Part shown: one piece after another, positions 1-8,835 of the stretch
Position numbering within the stretch: the first letter of the stretch is position 1
How the letters are laid out: every line of letters begins with the position of its first letter
Origin: Zygnema cylindricum
Taxonomy: Eukaryota; Streptophyta; Zygnematophyceae; Zygnematales; Zygnemataceae
Length of the DNA stretch: 22,394 nucleotides
Assembly (NCBI GenBank): GCA_037447655.1
Contig: JBBHKE010002370.1
Coordinates: forward strand, 171,320-193,713
Direction of reading: 5' to 3'
Notes under the pieces: model-generated
What the model was told of the DNA's origin: nothing
The model's database searches: none
The model's input: the letters and a program-made list of their open reading frames with translations, nothing else
Program-made: the position numbers and the translations under genes

Positions 1-146
1 ATATTATATTTTTTAACGCTAATTAAACCTTACCATAAATAGTATAATGAAAAAATTTGAATCATTTACTCTATTTAACTTATATAGAGTCAAAATTTAG
101 GGCGACCGAATTAGCGTTATTTACTCTAATTACGATTCGCTGTATA
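1..146. mobile_element. Right-hand end of a miniature inverted-repeat element (partial)
   Basis: The stretch ends in a diverged copy of the terminal motif seen at 10350, 14624-14833 and 20418, here as CTCTAATTACGATTCGCTGTATA. It also carries the AACGCTAATTA and TTTACTCTA words typical of that family's interior. The left end lies outside the window. No coding potential is visible. Confidence 0.45.
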
Positions 147-148
147 GT

Positions 149-420
149 GTACGGATATTGAGAATACGACAACGTGGCATGACGTGACGAGATCGCACAC
201 GCCAAAATTAAAAGTGTGATACTGTACGTTACTGTATCGGTATTGATAACACGACACATCGTACGTCACGCCAACACTGAAACAACAGCAATGTACAGAT
301 ATTGAGAACACGACAACGTGGCGTGATGTGACGGGATCGCATGCGCAAAATTTTAAAGTACGATACTGTACGTTACTAAATCGGTATTGATAACACGACA
401 TTTTGGCGTGACGTCAATTT
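149..420. repeat. Tandem duplication, about 144-bp period
   Basis: A unit starting GTACGGATATTGAGAA at about 149 recurs as GTACAGATATTGAGAA at about 293. Both contain ACGACAACGTGGC, GGGATCGC/GAGATCGC, GATACTGTACGTTACT and CGGTATTGATAACACGACA. Each unit is itself partly a half-length repeat (ATATTGAGAA...ACGACA against GTATTGATAACACGACA). TGACG and ACGTCA words recur, which could bind bZIP factors, but with no recognised gene downstream this is only a possibility. Confidence 0.7.
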
Positions 421-423
421 TGT

Positions 424-786
424 GTGGCCTCTACAACCACGCGCAATACAACAAATAGGATTTTACCACGTGTCTCCTTTCAATTCATAAAAATTGGAAA
501 TGACAAAGCCAATCAAAACTCAAATCACTCAACGGCTCACGATCTTACACAAAAAAATCAACGATCAATTTTCGTTGTCACCAAAGACGTCAATCAAAAC
601 TCAGAACACTCAACGGCTCAAGATCTGACACAAAAAAGGCGACTACTGTACAATGTTTTTCCCTTTAAGAAAAAGGGCAAAGCAAAAAAAGACGTCGCAA
701 GATCACGTATTGCGGTTGATGCAAAGGTTGAAACTTTTGCGGCAGAAATTTCCTCAGCTTCGTCCAACTCATTCAAGCTTCATTGA
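424..786 (+). CDS. Unrecognised ORF with an internal 81-bp-spaced repeat; doubtful gene
   Basis: The 120-codon frame is open but has no ATG near its 5' end (it begins at GTG). Its interior is made largely from a duplicated block. The translation is polar, with a basic Lys/Arg cluster near the middle (RRLLYN then FPFKKKGKAKKD). I recognise no domain, signal peptide or membrane segment. It ends 25 bp before a miniature-element end. A CCACGTG box at 467-474 and CCAAT/CAATCAAAA words make promoter or 5'-leader sequence at least as likely as coding sequence. Confidence 0.2.
   Translation: MASTTTRNTTNRILPRVSFQFIKIGNDKANQNSNHSTAHDLTQKNQRSIFVVTKDVNQNSEHSTAQDLTQKRRLLYNVFPFKKKGKAKKDVARSRIAVDAKVETFAAEISSASSNSFKLH
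510..637. repeat. Two direct copies of a 47-bp block, 81 bp apart
   Basis: Copies at 510-556 and 591-637 share CAATCAAAACTCA and CACTCAACGGCTCA, with about four mismatches over 47 bp. Because 81 is a multiple of three, the duplication keeps the overlapping ORF open. Confidence 0.75.
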
Positions 787-809
787 AGTTGTAGCAGCAT
801 TCAAATCAC

Positions 810-832
810 TACACCGCCAATCGCTATTAGCC
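810..832 (+). mobile_element. Left terminal motif of the miniature-element family
   Basis: TACACCGCCAATCGCTATTA matches the inverted terminal motif of the complete copy at 14624-14833, with only the GC/TG variation also seen between other copies. No confident right partner was found downstream. A short inverted repeat TAGCGTA...TACGCTA (845-851, 872-878) follows at once, so this end may belong to a deleted or nested copy. Confidence 0.5.
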
Positions 833-899
833 TGTAAGTTTCATTAGCGTATACAACCAATTACAATGGTGTACGCTATTTGAGAATTTCAGATTTTCG

Positions 900-1786
900 A
901 AAAAAAAAACATGCACTCTAGTTGTTTACTAACGCTAATTTGGGTCTTTGACAAAAAGAAATGTCGGTTGCAAACATGCTTACAGTATTAAAAGTAGATG
1001 TACAATTTAATTAATATCGTACGCCATCACGTAACAATGTAAATCATTCCAGTGTACATGTCAGATTATTTCACCGCAGTTAAGCGTCAGCTATTCGCCG
1101 ATAATTATACAAATTTGATACAGTTGTACGAAGTGTAATTTGTACGGATGTAACGTTTACGCAACGTTTGTTGTGTCAACGGTCTTGCACTTGTCCGTTT
1201 TACCGCGATAATGTACGTTAATAAGGGATCTTTACTCTAATAATGTCGCGACGTTTTGTTTTATTAGAGTGAATTCATGCTAATATGTGTGTTAATTCTA
1301 AAATGGATGCACTTCCGTGTGTCTCCCCAGCTTGTGACCGGTATTAGCGTTAATGTAATGACGTATTAGAGTAAACTCTTATTCTAAATTGGTCCCAACT
1401 GTACCATCTCGCCAACCACCTCATTTCAAGCGTTTCGTGATAGGTCGCCCAAATTTACACGTGGACAAATATATATCCACCCAAACATTACAGCTCCAGC
1501 ACGACGTCACACCAAGCGCTTGTCATACCCGTCGCCAATCGAAAGCTGATCCGTAGATTCAATTAGAAGCAAGCAGTTACCATGTATCTTTCATGAAAAT
1601 CGTCGTCGCTTACCACGTGCATATCCCCCCTCTCAAAACTGAAGAACTTTTTGAAAATTTCTCGCCTTCTTTGTGTCGTCTAAAATTTTTGCACGTAAAA
1701 TATTAAAATTTTAATTTTTGACGACCGAATGTATGGGGAATGGTTTCCCTCCCTTTTTCCCACAAATTTTTTTTTCGTAAATATAT
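900..1786. other. No gene seen; AT-rich, element debris
   Basis: No supported coding sequence. It holds an inverted repeat TTACTCTAATAA / TTATTAGAGTGA at 1232-1243 and 1261-1272 around a TCGCGA core, and scattered family words (AACGCTAATTT near 930, GGTATTAGCGTTAA near 1340). The single ATCGTCGTCGCTT at about 1599 is the only trace on this side of the GCGACGAC motif common further on. Confidence 0.5.
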
Positions 1787-2533
1787 TTGACGTTTGGTCC
1801 AACAATGGCAATGTCTTTCCTCATTCTTCAGTTACCTTGCTATTGCTTCTCTATTATTTGTTTTGTATCGTCTTTTGGCCAAAAAGTCAGCTCTATTATT
1901 TGCAATATGTGGCCTATTACTTCTCATATTACCACATTTTTTGCGGCGAAAAACACCACTACGGCGGGTTTATTACCACCTTTAGCTGAAGAGGACGTGG
2001 ATTGTAGTGAAACCCAAGGACCCGACCCTTCGAGCGACGAAATGGGATCACCCGACGTGGACACCCTCGTGGAAGGCGTTGTTACCGAAAATTTGGACCC
2101 ATCGTGTGATAAATACGGGAACGTCCAGGTGTCGATCCGAAAAGTTCAGCAAGTTTCAACGAAGATTACTCGACTTCGGGTAATCAATTGGATGATCGCC
2201 GATTGTCACGCAAATGGAAAGGAACTACTCATCCCGAGGACTGTCAAGAAGTTTCTGCAACACTTTTCGGGGATGTATCGTACAAGTAAGAGTTTTACCC
2301 ATTCTCCTTACCTTTTTGTAGCAGCCCTCGGTTTCTTAATTTGTGTCTCGCTGTTTCCCATTATTCGTAATTGAGTTCGACATATTGAATACTTTATAAA
2401 TTTATTACATCCCACTCATATTGCATGTTTGTCCATGGCATATTGTCCCCCCTAACCATCTCGTGTCGTTACGATGGCTTGTTCTACAACATCGTCCAAT
2501 ACATCTTTACTATGTGTTGAAACGTATATACCA

Positions 2534-2660
2534 GCGACGACATAGTGTCGTCGCCTGAATGTATGAATTTAAGAGTACTACATCCAAGTTTCGGCAAATG
2601 TTGGAGAAATCGAAAAGCGACGACAATGTGTCGTCGCCTTAACGTTGGAAATTTCCAACG
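2534..2660. repeat. Hairpin group: two GCGACGACA inverted repeats and an 18-bp palindrome
   Basis: GCGACGACA / TGTCGTCGC pairs with 3-base loops lie at 2534-2554 and 2617-2637. A perfect palindrome, CGTTGGAAATTTCCAACG, lies at 2643-2660. Half-sites follow at 2735 (GCGACGACGTC) and about 2787 (TCGTCGCCCC). The same motif recurs at 4900-5012 and 7386-7759. Confidence 0.8.
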
Positions 2661-2999
2661 AAAACTTCGTGTCGGTTTGTCGTGTAGGCGTCGGTAAAAC
2701 TTGACGTCTAAAGAAATTTCCAATAAGCGACGACGTCAATATTGAACCCGCGTGGTAAGTGAAACGTGGGATTCATTTTGTTTTATCGTCGCCCCATCGT
2801 TGGAATTTTCGAACGCATCGGGGAGGTGACGAAGTAATATCGTGCATGGCCACTCGTAATGTAAGTACCCCGCGCACTAAATCGTATATATTTACGTAAT
2901 TAAAGTAGGGTTTTATGTTTGTGCTGTTTACTGCCCCCTCCACTTTTCATAGCCGCGTATTCTACCGTTTATTTTTACACGCGAATTTGAAGCTGCGCT

Positions 3000-3503
3000 A
3001 TGAAAGGCGGCAGCAAGCAAATTAGGCGACCACGTATTGTGATGGCTCATCGCCGTCGCTATCCTCCCCTTGTTACGGCGACCGCGGAAGAGTTAGCCAG
3101 GCAACGGGAGGCAGTAACCCCGTTAGCCATTGGATGGGAAAGAGGAGAAAATGAAGGGAGTGAAAGGGAGGCATATGTTGAGGTGAGTAGGGTGGAGGAG
3201 GTGAATGATGAGGGGGGAAGGGGAAAAAAGGCGACGGGTAACGAGAGGGATGAAAGAGAGAGGGTGGAAGCAGTAGAGAAAGGGAGAAGGAGGGTAAAAA
3301 GAAAATTTAGGGTCTTTGATGAGAAGGAGGAGGAGGAAAAAAGTGAGGAAGGGGGGGAAGATAACACATTAAGTGCGGAGGGGTGGGGGGAGGCAAGATT
3401 CTCTGAGGAAGGAAGGGAAAAGGCGGTGACGGTTGGGGAGGGGGAGGGTAGTAAAGCGGGGGGAGGAGTAGAGAGGAGGAGTCCAAGGCTAAAAAAAAAA
3501 TAG
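3000..3503 (+). CDS. Highly charged, low-complexity ORF inside the intron (5' part)
   Basis: An ATG-initiated 167-codon frame. The first 45 residues are basic and ordinary in composition (RRPRIVMAHRRR, then TATAEELARQRE). The rest is a Glu/Lys/Arg/Gly stretch encoded by a nearly pure purine strand. A loosely repeated module (ERR..RLKKK, FRVFDEKEEEEK) recurs past the stop as diverged DNA near 3500 and 3660, giving a repeat of very roughly 180 bp. It may be the start of the gene whose C-terminal part is at 3761-4666, in another frame. No known domain was recognised. The purine bias could keep a frame open by chance, so coding status is uncertain. Confidence 0.35.
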   Translation: MKGGSKQIRRPRIVMAHRRRYPPLVTATAEELARQREAVTPLAIGWERGENEGSEREAYVEVSRVEEVNDEGGRGKKATGNERDERERVEAVEKGRRRVKRKFRVFDEKEEEEKSEEGGEDNTLSAEGWGEARFSEEGREKAVTVGEGEGSKAGGGVERRSPRLKKK

Positions 3504-3730
3504 GGTTTTTGATGACAAGGGGAAAGAGGAAAAGGTGAGGCGGGAGGGGAGGCGGCAATGGGTGTGAAGGAAGGGGAAAAGGGGCGATGGTTGAGGAAGG
3601 GGAGGGAAGTGAGGCGGGGGGAGGAGTGGAGAGGAGGAAAATAATAAAAGGGAAAAAGAGGGATTTTCATGAGAGGGAGGAGGGGGGAGGGAGTGAGGCA
3701 CAGAAAAAGTTAGAGAGGAGGAGGGAAATA
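3290..3730 (+). repeat. Long purine tract with degenerate tandem repeats
   Basis: The plus strand is almost entirely A and G, dominated by GGAGG and GGGGAGG words. The marker AGGGTCTTTGATGAGAAGGA (3309 onward) recurs as AGGGTTTTTGATGACAAGG (3502) and GAGGGATTTTCATGAGAGGG (3658). Such tracts expand by slippage and can form triplex DNA. Confidence 0.75.
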
Positions 3731-3760
3731 AAGCTTGGAAAACGAAAAGTTAGTCATTAG

Positions 3761-4666
3761 AGTGACAAAGATTACGTCCCCTCGACTTCTTATAGCGATG
3801 AGAGTATTGTGGATGGAGAGGAACCACCGGTTGAGAATCTACCACCCGAGGTATAACATCCCACGGATATTCGGGTATGGAAGGATGTGGATGAGCCCGC
3901 CACCGAGGACGAGCAAAGTCCAGATAGTGGGGGACGACAACAAGAGGATGAATACGCGGATGATGACGACGTGTTTGAGGCACCTCCATCACCGTATAGG
4001 GAGAGTGGCGTTGTATTGGGAAATCCAGGTCCTCAAGCTCCCTACCGAGTTGAGGATCCGGATTGGTTTTTTCCTCCTCCCACGAGAGAGGAGGACATAG
4101 ATAGTTTTGTGCCTCAAGCCGAGCACTACATTCTGGTGGCCGAATGGCCTGAACACTGGAGGTACGGTGAACCTCGCTCCCTAAACTCGAGGGAAAATCC
4201 CCGTCTGGAAATGCTAGACACCCCCCCGGATGTTCCCGCTCACCCGACGTGGCTCTTCATCGACGATGACGATCGAGGCTCGACATTCGCCCACATACGA
4301 CAATTCGATTTGGCGGATCCACGGCATTCAAGGATTGTTCACGACGACCGCGGTTATCGCGTGAATGTTCCCCACCTATTGCGGCTTTACAATCCGTGGG
4401 ACCCTTGTCTATACGCCGTTCTAAAGCATTGTCGAAGAACTCCAAAGGTAATAGCTTTGCGTGCGGCTCGTACCTCAGTTCTACATAAGTTCCAAAATGT
4501 TCGTGTGAGGCGAACCCGTTTATGCGAAATCCCACGGGTTCGGCGTCCGATGACCCCACCTCCACCACCGACAGAAGAGGAATGGCGACGAACAATCGAG
4601 GCACTCACTAAGCAATTGGCCGCCCATCAAGAACAAGTGGCGATGCTCACTCGGGAGTTGTCTTAA
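3761..4666 (+). pseudogene. Unrecognised ORF with acidic N-part and coiled-coil C-terminus, broken upstream
   Basis: One reading frame runs from about 3761 to the stop after 4663, but TAG at 3758-3760 and TAA at 3854-3856 interrupt it. The text is protein-like on both sides of the TAA: ENLPPEV before it, HPTDIRVWKDVDEP after it. In order there is an acidic Glu/Asp/Pro-rich part, an aromatic-rich middle (DPDWFFPPPTREED, EHYILVAEWPEHWRYGEP), an Arg/His-rich segment (VPHLLRLYNPWDPCLYAVLK), a basic stretch, a proline run (MTPPPPPTEEEW), and a final amphipathic helix with heptad-like spacing (IEALTKQLAAHQEQVAMLTR). I match it to no known family. It lies in the same direction as the transposase and inside its intron, which suggests a transposon-borne accessory protein or a nested element's gene. 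Confidence 0.55.
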
Positions 4667-4834
4667 AAAAAATTGCAGTAATCAGTATGTATGTTATTTG
4701 CAAATTAATGATTATTTCTTTCTATTCTTCTCTTGTCGTCGCTAACCCACACATTCACAAAGTTTTTTTTTATGATATGTCGGGCCTGTTCAATATAGCG
4801 ACGACAGAGGCTCATCCATAAAGCAGCGACGAAT

Positions 4835-5012
4835 TTCACCTGTCGGTGAACCATGATTCTTAGGGGAGTCATGGTTTAGGCCATTCAGTGACGACATCTT
4901 CTCGTCGCTAAATTAGCGACGACAGATTGTCGTCGCCTAATTCAGCGACGAGCAGCAATCGTCGCTGAATGGGGCAACAACAATCTGTCGTCGCTAATTC
5001 AGCGACGAGCAG
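4835..5012. repeat. Hairpin cluster with GCGACGA motifs
   Basis: At least five inverted repeats are packed here: TTCACC/GGTGAA (4835-4850), AACCATGA/TCATGGTT (4849-4876), TCGTCGCTA/TAGCGACGA (4902-4922), GCGACGACA/TGTCGTCGC (4916-4936), and ATTCAGCGACGA/TCGTCGCTGAAT with a 7-base loop (4940-4970). Two more half-sites follow near 4990-5010. The last hairpin has the same arms as the one at 7731-7759. Confidence 0.85.
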
Positions 5013-6242
5013 TTGTATTCACTTATTCATCTTCATAATAATTCATTCACTAATTTATTTTTTTCTTTCCTTACTCAATCGCAGGGTACCAAAAGGCGAG
5101 GCGGTGGTGGGTAGAAAAGGGTGGCGCTACTCAAAGGGATAAGGGAGACTACCTTCATTTTATCTTCCGCGGGATTTGGAAAGAGAAGTGTGGCGGTAAC
5201 GAAGGCGTTACCGGGAAGGGGAAGGAAAGAAATACCATGGGTTGTCAAGGTTCACTAGGATCTAGTGGACGAATTCTTTCGGTTTTAAAAGGCGGGATTG
5301 AAAATGTCGACTGTCATTGTGCGAAAAATGGCAAATCACATCATCGCCGAAATGAAGAAGGAGCTTTTGTCGGAATTTATCGACGAGGATGGCGAAGAGA
5401 TCAAGCCAAAAATCACACGACGTTGGATTATACGCTTTTTTGAAAAACATAGCATCGTCATCGAGCTCAAAAGGGCAAACTACAACTAAGTCCGGAGAAG
5501 GAGGAATACATTGAAAAATCCGTGGCATATCACATGGGCGTAATAAAAAGGGGATTCCAATCGGGTAAGCTTCATATTTCCCTTCCATTTATTGCTTCTT
5601 CTCATATAAAGTTTTGTATTTTGTTTCTCTTTTCATTGTACTTACTTGTGTTTTTTTTCTTTTGCGTTTCACTATTTTTTTGGCGGATAATAGGTCTTTT
5701 TAACGAGGATTTGGTGGAGAACATGGACGAGACGCATTTGATTGTAAATATGGACAACAAGAAAACTTTAGGCTTTTGCGGCGACGAGGTTGTTAGATAC
5801 GCGGACGTTGCGGGCGGCGGAGAGTCCATGACATTGATGGTACGACTCACGGGGGGAGTGAACGCCCGAATAGAGGCTCCAATGTTAATATTAACGAACC
5901 GCGCTCGAAATTACCCAATAAATGGTCTTCCCGACGATGTACCGGGTAAGTTTCTTTCAAACATTGACATTTTGTTCATCTCCCTTATTTCCCTTTAATC
6001 TTTACGTAATCCTCTCCATGAATACATTTTTTACCGTTTCCTATTGGTTTTTAATGCTTCCTCCTTGTCCCTTTCCCCATCACTCACTATTTCTCCCTCT
6101 TCCCCCCCTCTCCCTTCCTCATTCTCTCCCTCTCATGTAACTCACCCCCTCCCGTTATACTTATTTTTTTTCGATTGTAGGAGTTTGCTACCGAACCGGC
6201 CCCAAAGGATGGAATGATAAAACCGTATTCCCGCAATGGATA

Positions 6243-6302
6243 GAAGAGCCACGGTCTTACGAAGGAGACCGCGAAGAGCCACGGTCTTACCAAGGAGACC
6301 GC
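6243..6302 (+). repeat. Exact-length 30-bp tandem duplication in the transposase core
   Basis: GAAGAGCCACGGTCTTAC(G/C)AAGGAGACCGC occurs twice in a row with a single mismatch. It encodes EEPRSYEGDR followed by EEPRSYQGDR, so the frame is kept. It lies just before the second catalytic aspartate. Confidence 0.9.
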
Positions 6303-7020
6303 GAGGGACGTGAAAAAATAATATTCCTCGACAATTGTGGCGTTCATAACAACTCCGAGTAGTTGAGTTGAGTATTACTCGCTAAGAGGACTATACTCTA
6401 CTTCTTCCCTCCTTGCGGGACTCACCTCGTGCAACCCGCCGACTCCTTCGTCATTTCCAAAATTAAAGAGGTATGGTCGCGGAAATGGGAGGATTGGAAA
6501 ATGAACGGGATCGAGAAGCATGCGTGGTCCCATCCGAGTGGAAAGGGTTGGTCGGGGAAGCTACTCGGGCCCGGGAAGGCTTTCTTCCTAAAGCTGGCTC
6601 GCGATTCAATTCGCGAAGTCAACGCAATGAAGAATAAGAATGGGATGGGCTACGCACGTAAAGCTATAATTCAGTGCAAATTGTCGTTGAAAGACGGGAA
6701 ATTGGAGGAGAGCATGCTCACCCCAAATTTACAAATCATCATCATGAAATGGCGGTGCTATTTCGAAGGCAATGAGGTGCCAATTCCCTTTATAGTGGCA
6801 CGAGATTTTGTCCAAGGCATTCAAGATGCCGACACTCGTGAGGATGAAGTCCCCAATGACACGGACGCTGAATGGGAGACTGGAGATTTTGAGTCCTTTC
6901 ATAGAGAAGTGGTGTAGTGTGTGAATAGGAGGACAAGGTTTAACATAAAATTTTAGAACTAGTGTTGGTTTCTTATAGTTCTTTATTAGTATTTTTGGTT
7001 GGTTAGTGTGGTAATTGTAC

Positions 7021-7272
7021 TTAGCGTTTGTCAAAGAATGTTGGAGAAATTGTATCCTTCATCATATCAATATAATCGTATCCTTTTTAGTGTTTCATTT
7101 TGAAGTTTGTTATTGAAAATGATGTATTGAAAAAAACTTCGATGACTTAACGTTTGTCCAAGTATGTCGGGTAAATTGTATCCTTGATGAATTGAATATG
7201 ATCGTTTCTTTCTTTGTTTTTCGTTTTGAAGACTTTTACTGAATATGATGTATTGGAATAGACTTTTTTGAC
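7021..7272. repeat. Two tandem copies of a 126-bp repeat
   Basis: TTAGCGTTTGTCAAAGAATG at 7021 is matched by TTAACGTTTGTCCAAGTATG at 7147. GGAGAAATTGTATCCTT/GGGTAAATTGTATCCTT and GAAAATGATGTATTG/GAATATGATGTATTG align at the same 126-bp spacing. It begins about 100 bp after the transposase stop. Confidence 0.8.
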
Positions 7273-7274
7273 AT

Positions 7275-7735
7275 TGGATGTTATGCATGTTTTCAATGTG
7301 TTTAAGGCTTCGTCGATTACACGTTATATTCCACACATGGCGACAAATACAGTCCATTACTAGGTAATTTTCGGCATTCGGGTAGTTCTAGCGACGAGAC
7401 AGTCTCATCGCTCAAGTGCACAAATTCGGCACGGATGTTTATAATGCATTTAGGACTTTGTTGGTTAGTTGTTAAATTCCACGGAAGCCGACAAATACAA
7501 CCCATTACTAGGTCAATCCCGGCTTCAAAAAGTTTTAGCGACGACACATTTTCATCGCTCAAGTGCACAAATTCGGCACGGATGTTTATAATGCGTTTAG
7601 GAATTTGTCGGTTAGTTGTTAAAATCTACAGAAGCCGACAAATACAACCCATTACTAGGTTTGTCCGGCTTCAGGCAGTTTTAGCGACGACACATTTTCA
7701 TCGCTCAAGTGCACAAATTCGACACGAAAATTCAG
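7275..7735. repeat. Tandem array, about 148-bp period, carrying GCGACGAC sites
   Basis: Units begin with GGT at 7363, 7511 and 7658, preceded by a diverged partial unit. Each has TTCTAGCGACGA or TTTTAGCGACGA, then TCATCGCTCAAGTGCACAAATTC, then TGTTTATAATGC, and ends GACAAATACA(A/G)(C/T)CCATTACTA. Each unit therefore contains one imperfect GCGACGA...TCATCGCT hairpin. This is the layout of a subterminal repeat array of a DNA transposon. Confidence 0.85.
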
Positions 7736-7759
7736 CGACGACAAAGTCTCGTCGCTGAA
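7731..7759. repeat. Hairpin, 11-bp arms, likely near the element's 3' end
   Basis: TTCAGCGACGA (7731-7741) and TCGTCGCTGAA (7749-7759) enclose CAAAGTC. The arms are shared with 4940-4970. The repeat array stops here, so the transposon's 3' boundary is probably at or just past this point. Confidence 0.8.
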
Positions 7760-8460
7760 TGCTAATATTGATGGTAAACTAACTTCTACCATTCACCGAC
7801 GAAAATATATTGTGGCTGGATGATACAACTTTGACTCTACTATACATAGAAGGTATACATAGTCGTATTAAAAGTACTATCCAATAAATTACTTTTGGGT
7901 CATGCACATAACGCAAAGTCTTTGCCTAAACAAATAAAATGTAATCCGAAGTTATGTTTTACTTCGTTAATAATATAAAAATTATGGTCCCACAGAAATC
8001 AAAAACAAGAAACATTTTTTTTTTGTTTCTTGTATTTATTATTTTATTTCTGTCCTAAAATGCCTTTTTTTTCTAATTTCGTTATCAGAATAACCTCGGA
8101 TCATAACTTTTTAACAAGAAAAAGCACATTTTACAATCGTAAAGCAAATTTACATGTAAGATACAAAAAACAAAAAACACAAATAATATACATAAACATA
8201 AATACAGATAACATAATTAAAACCATAAACGACATATTCCTTTGTTTTATATTGCTTTCACGGGGCACATAACAGTTGTACAAAAGTTGGAAATGTATAT
8301 ATAAAAAAATAGAAAACTGAACAAACGAAATCCTATGTCGGAAAATTACCGAATGTAAAACCCCAACAAAAACACATAAGATTATTCTTATCTACATTTC
8401 TCCATAACCTACTTTTTTTTGTCAATTGTGTAGTAAAAAACTAGACTCAATAAACAACAA
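7760..8460. other. No gene seen; very AT-rich
   Basis: No coding sequence can be supported. A hairpin CAAGAAACA/TGTTTCTTG with a nine-T loop lies at 8006-8032. The rest is A/T-rich with poly-A and poly-T runs. Confidence 0.5.
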
Positions 8461-8462
8461 AG

Positions 8463-8592
8463 CAACGCCTACCCTCCCTCTTTTAAAATCTCTCCTATTT
8501 TGTTTCCCTCATCTCCTCCCTCACCTCTACTCTCTTCCTTTCCTCACCTCCTTTTTTCCTCTCCTCCCTCACTTTCCCCATCTCATTCAAAA
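8463..8592 (+). repeat. Pyrimidine tract
   Basis: The plus strand is mostly C and T (CCTCCCTC, CTCCTCCCTCACCTC), opposite in sense to the purine tract at 8836-9110. ORFs crossing it are composition artefacts. Confidence 0.7.
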
Positions 8593-8835
8593 AATTTTAT
8601 TTTATACTTTAATGATATGCTCGTTATCTTCATTTGTAGAAGGAATATTGCATATGTCACAACTGCAAATAAAACAAACAAAAAAAGTGAATCAATGACA
8701 TATTAGCAACCACAACCAACATAATTCGAATGGTAGCAAACTAAACAAATAAAACAAAATACAACAAAAGGTACAAAAAATTTAAAACATTTACGCAAAA
8801 CAAATTGGAGGTAGCTACGAAAAGGGAATGAAATA

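Larger units (their letters stand above)
2286..5084 (+). other. 2.8-kb first intron of the transposase, probably swollen by an insertion
   Basis: The donor ACAA|GTAAGAG and the acceptor TCAATCGCAG|GG fit each other in phase: one base of the codon on the left, two on the right. The other two introns are 129 and 235 bp. The first 200 and last 70 bases look like ordinary intron. Between them are hairpin groups on both sides and an unrelated ORF, as expected if another element inserted here. I could not find matching ends or a target duplication, so the ORF could instead be original cargo. Confidence 0.6.
1805..6917 (+). pseudogene. Broken pogo-like DDE transposase gene, four exons
   Basis: A DNA-transposon transposase (cut-and-paste, Tc1/mariner/pogo group, DDE_1-type core). 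Exon 1 is about 1805-2285 (alternative ATG at 1907), exon 2 5085-5564, exon 3 5694-5945 and exon 4 6181-6917. All donors are GTAAG and all acceptors AG, and every junction keeps phase 1. Exon 1 ends in an HTH-like basic segment (SIRKVQQV...VINWMIADC), followed in exon 2 by YQKARRWWVEK. Catalytic acids are Asp 5726 (in NMDETHLIVN), Asp 6330 (IIFLDNCG) and Asp 6441 (QPADSFVISK), a D-36-D spacing between the last two. KYADV-like and GVCYRTGPKGW blocks are also present. The frame shifts near 5289-5300 and again near 5456-5462. In-frame stops lie at 6360-6362 (TAG) and 6369-6371 (TGA), inside the catalytic domain. The copy is therefore dead. Assignment to this group rests on remembered family motifs. 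Confidence 0.85.

Noticed and set aside
2286-2321. Very short first intron ending in TTTTTGTAG
   Set aside because: It would be 36 bp and leads into a frame that stops without transposase text, whereas the distant acceptor at 5084 continues it in phase.
3059-3701. Long minus-strand ORFs rich in Ser/Pro/Leu across 3059-3701
   Set aside because: They mirror the purine tract; composition alone keeps them open.
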